Shown: positions 60,501 to 64,000 of the stretch, piece after piece
How the letters are laid out: the number at the start of each line of letters is the position of its first letter
Position numbering within the stretch: the first letter of the stretch is position 1
Origin: Triops longicaudatus
Taxonomy: Eukaryota > Arthropoda > Branchiopoda > Notostraca > Triopsidae
Direction of reading: 5' to 3'
Assembly: GCA_022885665.1 (NCBI GenBank)
Contig: JAGQDJ010000073.1
Span: 62,001-126,000, forward strand
Length of the DNA stretch: 64,000 nt
The notes under the pieces: generated by a model
Database searches by the model: none
Seen by the model: the letters and a program-made list of their open reading frames with translations, nothing else
Told to the model about the DNA's origin: nothing
Program-made: the position numbers and the translations under genes

Positions 60501-60966
60501 ACTCTGTAGTTTATACGCAAGTACGAATATAAAATACAAAATGCTATTACTTCAAACTTCCTCGCTTTACTTGTTTCAGAAAATACCCAACACAGACGTT
60601 GGAGTTTAAAAATGTGATATATTTACAGCAGAAGCAGTGTCATCCGCAGGGAGCGTGGTGGTATCCTGAATTGCGGCAATTTCGCTCAACAAGATGGCTA
60701 GGTCTTTTTCCTTTTTCGCAACTTTGCTTTGCAAACTTGCCAGCTGGAATTCTGGGGTTAAGAAGATGGACCACCATGCTGTTAGACAAATTTAAAACAG
60801 TAACAAAGGGCATGAAACAAATTCAATAAATTTATTTCTATAACTTACGTGCGTCAGCCGTTCCGTTGATAATGATCGGTTTTCCTGCCGAAGGAGAGGC
60901 CGGTAGTACCAATCCTTGAGTCAAAAAGGCTTGCAAAAGCCACACAAAACCTATCCAACCCTTCAT
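57551..60966 (-). CDS. Secreted modular protein with repeated helical exon-modules (unrecognised)
   Basis: Nine exons join in phase to 595 residues: 60849-60966, 60627-60751, 60126-60332, 59825-60037, 59140-59334, 58891-59052, 58580-58801, 57825-58272, 57551-57648. Residues 1 to about 23 (MKGWIGFVWLLQAFLTQG) form a clear signal peptide. Six modules follow from about residue 90, each on one exon, with the pattern KR-x-APDEFAxLL, a helix, GPVGxKL, then NALQxRIxAIEAxLA. Exons 3 to 7 start and end in phase 0. I find no cysteine. Modules on exons 7 and 8 are about three-quarters identical. The last quarter is Pro/Val/acidic, with a Ser/Lys-rich end (SSKSSKGSSSSKDSRS). Lys-Arg precedes four modules. 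I recognise no family: structural secretion, adhesive or processed precursor are all possible. The acceptor at 58802 (ATTAAG) is weak. Confidence 0.83.
57562..57567 (+). terminator. Polyadenylation signal of SREK1IP1
   Basis: AATAAA on the plus strand, about 146 nt past the SREK1IP1 stop. It lies within the last coding exon of the opposite-strand gene, so the two mRNAs overlap tail to tail. Confidence 0.6.
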
Positions 60967-63900
60967 CTTGAACTGTATCACCACAACTGTCACTTTCGTC
61001 TCATTTTATAGCACTCAACTCGCTTTCTTAGTTAATCTTTTGGTAATACGTTCTATGTCATTCACACTATCCGGTTTGTAATCTTCCCAGCTTTTCGTGA
61101 ACGATATATACACAAAAGATATCTATTCCAATCCTAGTTTAGTATTTAGATCTGTGTGATAAATCACGTGTAATACATGCAGAACAGTCTTAAATAAAAT
61201 CTTCTTATATTTCAGCTCATTGCAAAACGAAACGAGGATTTACGGAGCGTAATACTTTCCAGAAACTAAACCACAAGTGTTACAAGCCAGAGAGCACTTT
61301 AGCTCAATAACAAATCTGCTTGCATGTGATTATTTTTATGTATTTATTATTCTATTTATTATTTAGTCGTATTTATTATTTGTATTTATTATTTGTATTT
61401 ATTATTTGTATTTGTTAGTGTTTGTATTTATTTATGCTTTTATTTACTCATTATAGTCAAAGTTGATGTCATGATTTATCGGGCGCAATTTTCGTTATAT
61501 CGCACCTGTTCTGTATCAAGTATCCTTCAGCGTATACACTGACCATCACCGTAAGCAACAATAGGCTATCTTTCCCACTTTGGGGCTCATTTTGCGAGCC
61601 ACTAAACCACATTCGCAGGAGTTATGCATCCTCTAGTCGTTATTTTCAACGTCAAGTGTGAACGGAAGCGGAAAAATAAACCAGGCGATTGTCACATAAT
61701 CCCTGTATCAAAGCCTTGGCTTAATACGTTATAAAAAAATAAGAAAAAAAAAATCAAGCTGACCAACATTTTCCCCTTTTCTCCCACCAAACCGCAAAAC
61801 TGTCCAACAAGTATAATTAAGTACCGTCCAGGACTTGGTGATCTTACGAGAAACACTAAAAAAAAAAATGGGAACCTGGTATTATGATCATTAAGAAATT
61901 CAAAGAATTCGCGTTGGCTATTAAGATTTTCGTTGGTCCAAACGGACCAAAGTCGTGAGCGTAAACAAAAGCATTTGTTTATAGCGTCAGTTAATAGTAG
62001 AATTGTAACAAAAGGACTTATAAGCTTCTGGCTGCTCTACTTAATTACACTAGATCGTAAAACGATTAAAACTGGATTATTTCAAAAGTCATTACCTCGA
62101 ATTAAAAAGAAATTGACTCGAAATTGTGTTTAGTGAAAAGGAATAAGTATGTATACAAAACCGTATAAATAAAGGTACATAAATAAGAGTGTGTAAATAA
62201 AAACGGAAGGAGAAAATAACAAACTAAATATCCAAGAGTAATCACGTCCTTCGGTTCGTAATCCGACCACATATTTCATTCAGTTTGACAAGAGCATTGC
62301 TACAGAAGTATGAATATTTGAACACCTTTCAACATGATGCTTTTCGTATCCTTAAAACGAGTTTAGTTTTGTCATACTTTTCGCAATTGCGGTGATTAAT
62401 CCATCGCAAACTATTTGCTTTTGTTATTATTAGAGCTAAAGTTCCCAGGAAATAAATAATAATAATAAAAAATAAAAAAACACGATTTAATCTAAAATTT
62501 CTTAAATTCAAGAAATTGTGACATGATTCTCTAATACGGACTTCTTTTTAACTGTGATTTATCAAGTCAGAAAAATAAAACTCAATGAAGATTTCCACTG
62601 CGAATAAACACTGCTAATACTGTTACGTTCTACTCCTTTTCAAATCCGTTTATTCGTAACTTCAGTACAAAATCACACAAAAACACTCTCCTTCTCGTGC
62701 TAACTCTCACTTTACGTTCACAACAATCAAATTTCACTCTCAAGAAACGCAACTGACTTAAAGGAAGGTCAAGAAGGAACTCTACATTACAGGCTCGGTG
62801 CAGGGGATTTCATTCTTACCAACAATGAATCTTAGGATTCATTATTGGGCGGCTACGGAATTTACTGTTGGGTAACAACGAACGCCACAATACACACAGA
62901 GTCGGCCCAACTTCGAAGAATTCAAGGCAATGCATGTTTTAATTCAACAGATATAGAGTTTCAGCTTAATTGGGCTCGAATTGAGAGTATTTCAAAAAGC
63001 ACCTAATGATACCAGCGTAGTTAACTGAATTCTTTGTCTAGATATCTTGTAATTATAATTGCAAATCCGTGTTAATTAACTATAATCGTCGCAACGAAAA
63101 TGTTACTTTTCCAATTTTTTGTTCCGATACATTTAATTACTTTAAAAACACTTTTTTTTTCATTATAGACCTTAGAATAACCTTAATATAATATTTTAAT
63201 ATTTTTCTGTTTTAAATATTTAAAAACATTTAAAAAATAAACTTAAGTTTTAATATAGTAAAATTAAATAAATTTGAATATTGCCAAGAAAGTCTGTTAA
63301 GCAAAGTTCGTTACGTAACAGAAAAAAGTAACGTTTCCTACAATTTCCGTTACACCTAAAAAATGGTTGTATTGAAATTCTAGCACGGTATAAGTAATTT
63401 TTTACGTCAGAAAATTGTGACTATTATCCGTCATCCCTGGCTAAAATCCTTCCCACGTTTAGCATATATGCATATAACTAAACGACGTTTTTCTTCCTGC
63501 ATCTTACCCAGCAAAAAATACTCAAAAATCCCCACCTTTTTTTCTTATTATTTCTGCTTCAAGAACTGAAAAAAGAAAAGGCTTTTCTATCAATATGCGG
63601 TGTTTTCCACCCGTGGGATTCTCGGCAAGCTCCTTGAAAAAAACGCATCTGCATACACAACCTTCACATCCACATACCTCAACTCTTTCTACCCTGTGAA
63701 CGGGGGTTAAGCGACGCAAGAGGGGTGAAACTGGCTTGCGTTTCACGGGGGTTGCGCGCCCCCCTGACGGGGTGAGAGCTCAAAAGGGTTACGGGAACGA
63801 AGGGATTCAACTCTTGAACCCCACCACAGATCTCATCTGCATATTCCGTAGCTTCTTTGCATATAAGGATGCACGGCACCCCTTCCAACCCTGGCCTGGA

Positions 63901-64000
63901 TCCATCTCTCCCCCAACGTTCCCATACATTTTAAAAAACTTTTTTTTTTCGGTCCGTATAAGACTGTCAGGACGTATTCTACATATTGAAATTTTTCAAC
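60967..64000. other. No gene recognised; 5' flank of the secreted protein gene and repeats
   Basis: The first part is the promoter region of the minus-strand gene; I see no sure TATA/initiator pair. ATTT/TATTT repeats lie near 61330-61440. A dispersed repeat copy is at 62754-62885. At 63690-63900 a GC-rich patch contains repeated AACCCCCGT and a small hairpin (CTTGCG/CGCAAG); its minus-strand open frame has no recognised domain. Confidence 0.4.
62754..62885. repeat. Dispersed repeat, copy B
   Basis: Partner of the element at 27271-27405, in the same orientation, with shared blocks TTACAGGCT, GGTGCAGGGGAT, AATGAATCTTAGGATT and GGCTACG. Confidence 0.7.

Noticed and set aside
1..64000. CRISPR array, bacterial operon, phage or viral genes
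   Set aside because: None seen; the window is eukaryotic nuclear DNA throughout.

Overview
This is a 64 kb piece of an arthropod nuclear genome. It is AT-rich, genes have introns of roughly 50-1,700 bases with GT-AG ends, and there are many AT microsatellites and transposon fragments. A gene of the TipE sodium-channel-subunit family, which as far as I know occurs only in arthropods, fixes the phylum. I cannot name the order or species. Everything here was read by eye; exon joins were checked for splice sites and codon phase only.

Layout. At 2.7-3.5 kb (+) lies an intronless TipE-family gene. At 7.56-8.53 kb (-) one apparent transcript carries two reading frames: a 68-residue LYR protein resembling the human MIEF1 microprotein, then, after 6 nt, the mitochondrial ribosome-rescue factor MTRFR. 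At 9.2-12.8 kb (+) is the ribosome-associated ATPase ABCF2. From 12.8 to 44.5 kb there is no complete gene, only repeats, a GC-rich island and several exon-like islands with good splice donors. At 44.5-52.4 kb (+) is an ABCG half-transporter with a TATA/Inr promoter; two or more upstream islands (26.7-27.0 kb, 40.1-40.3 kb) end in the phase needed to splice to its second exon and may be alternative first exons. At 52.5-55.2 kb lie transposon remnants around an assembly gap. At 55.2-57.6 kb the splicing-related genes RBM48 (-) and SREK1IP1 (+) stand head to head. At 57.45-60.97 kb (-) is a nine-exon gene for a secreted, cysteine-free protein made of repeated helical modules, each on its own phase-0 exon and most preceded by a Lys-Arg pair; I do not recognise it. 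The last 3 kb holds repeats.

How the genes relate. The two mitochondrial frames probably share one mRNA and both point to the mitoribosome. RBM48 and SREK1IP1 share a promoter interval of under 450 bp and both belong to pre-mRNA splicing. The most novel items are the dicistronic LYR-MTRFR unit and the modular secreted precursor.
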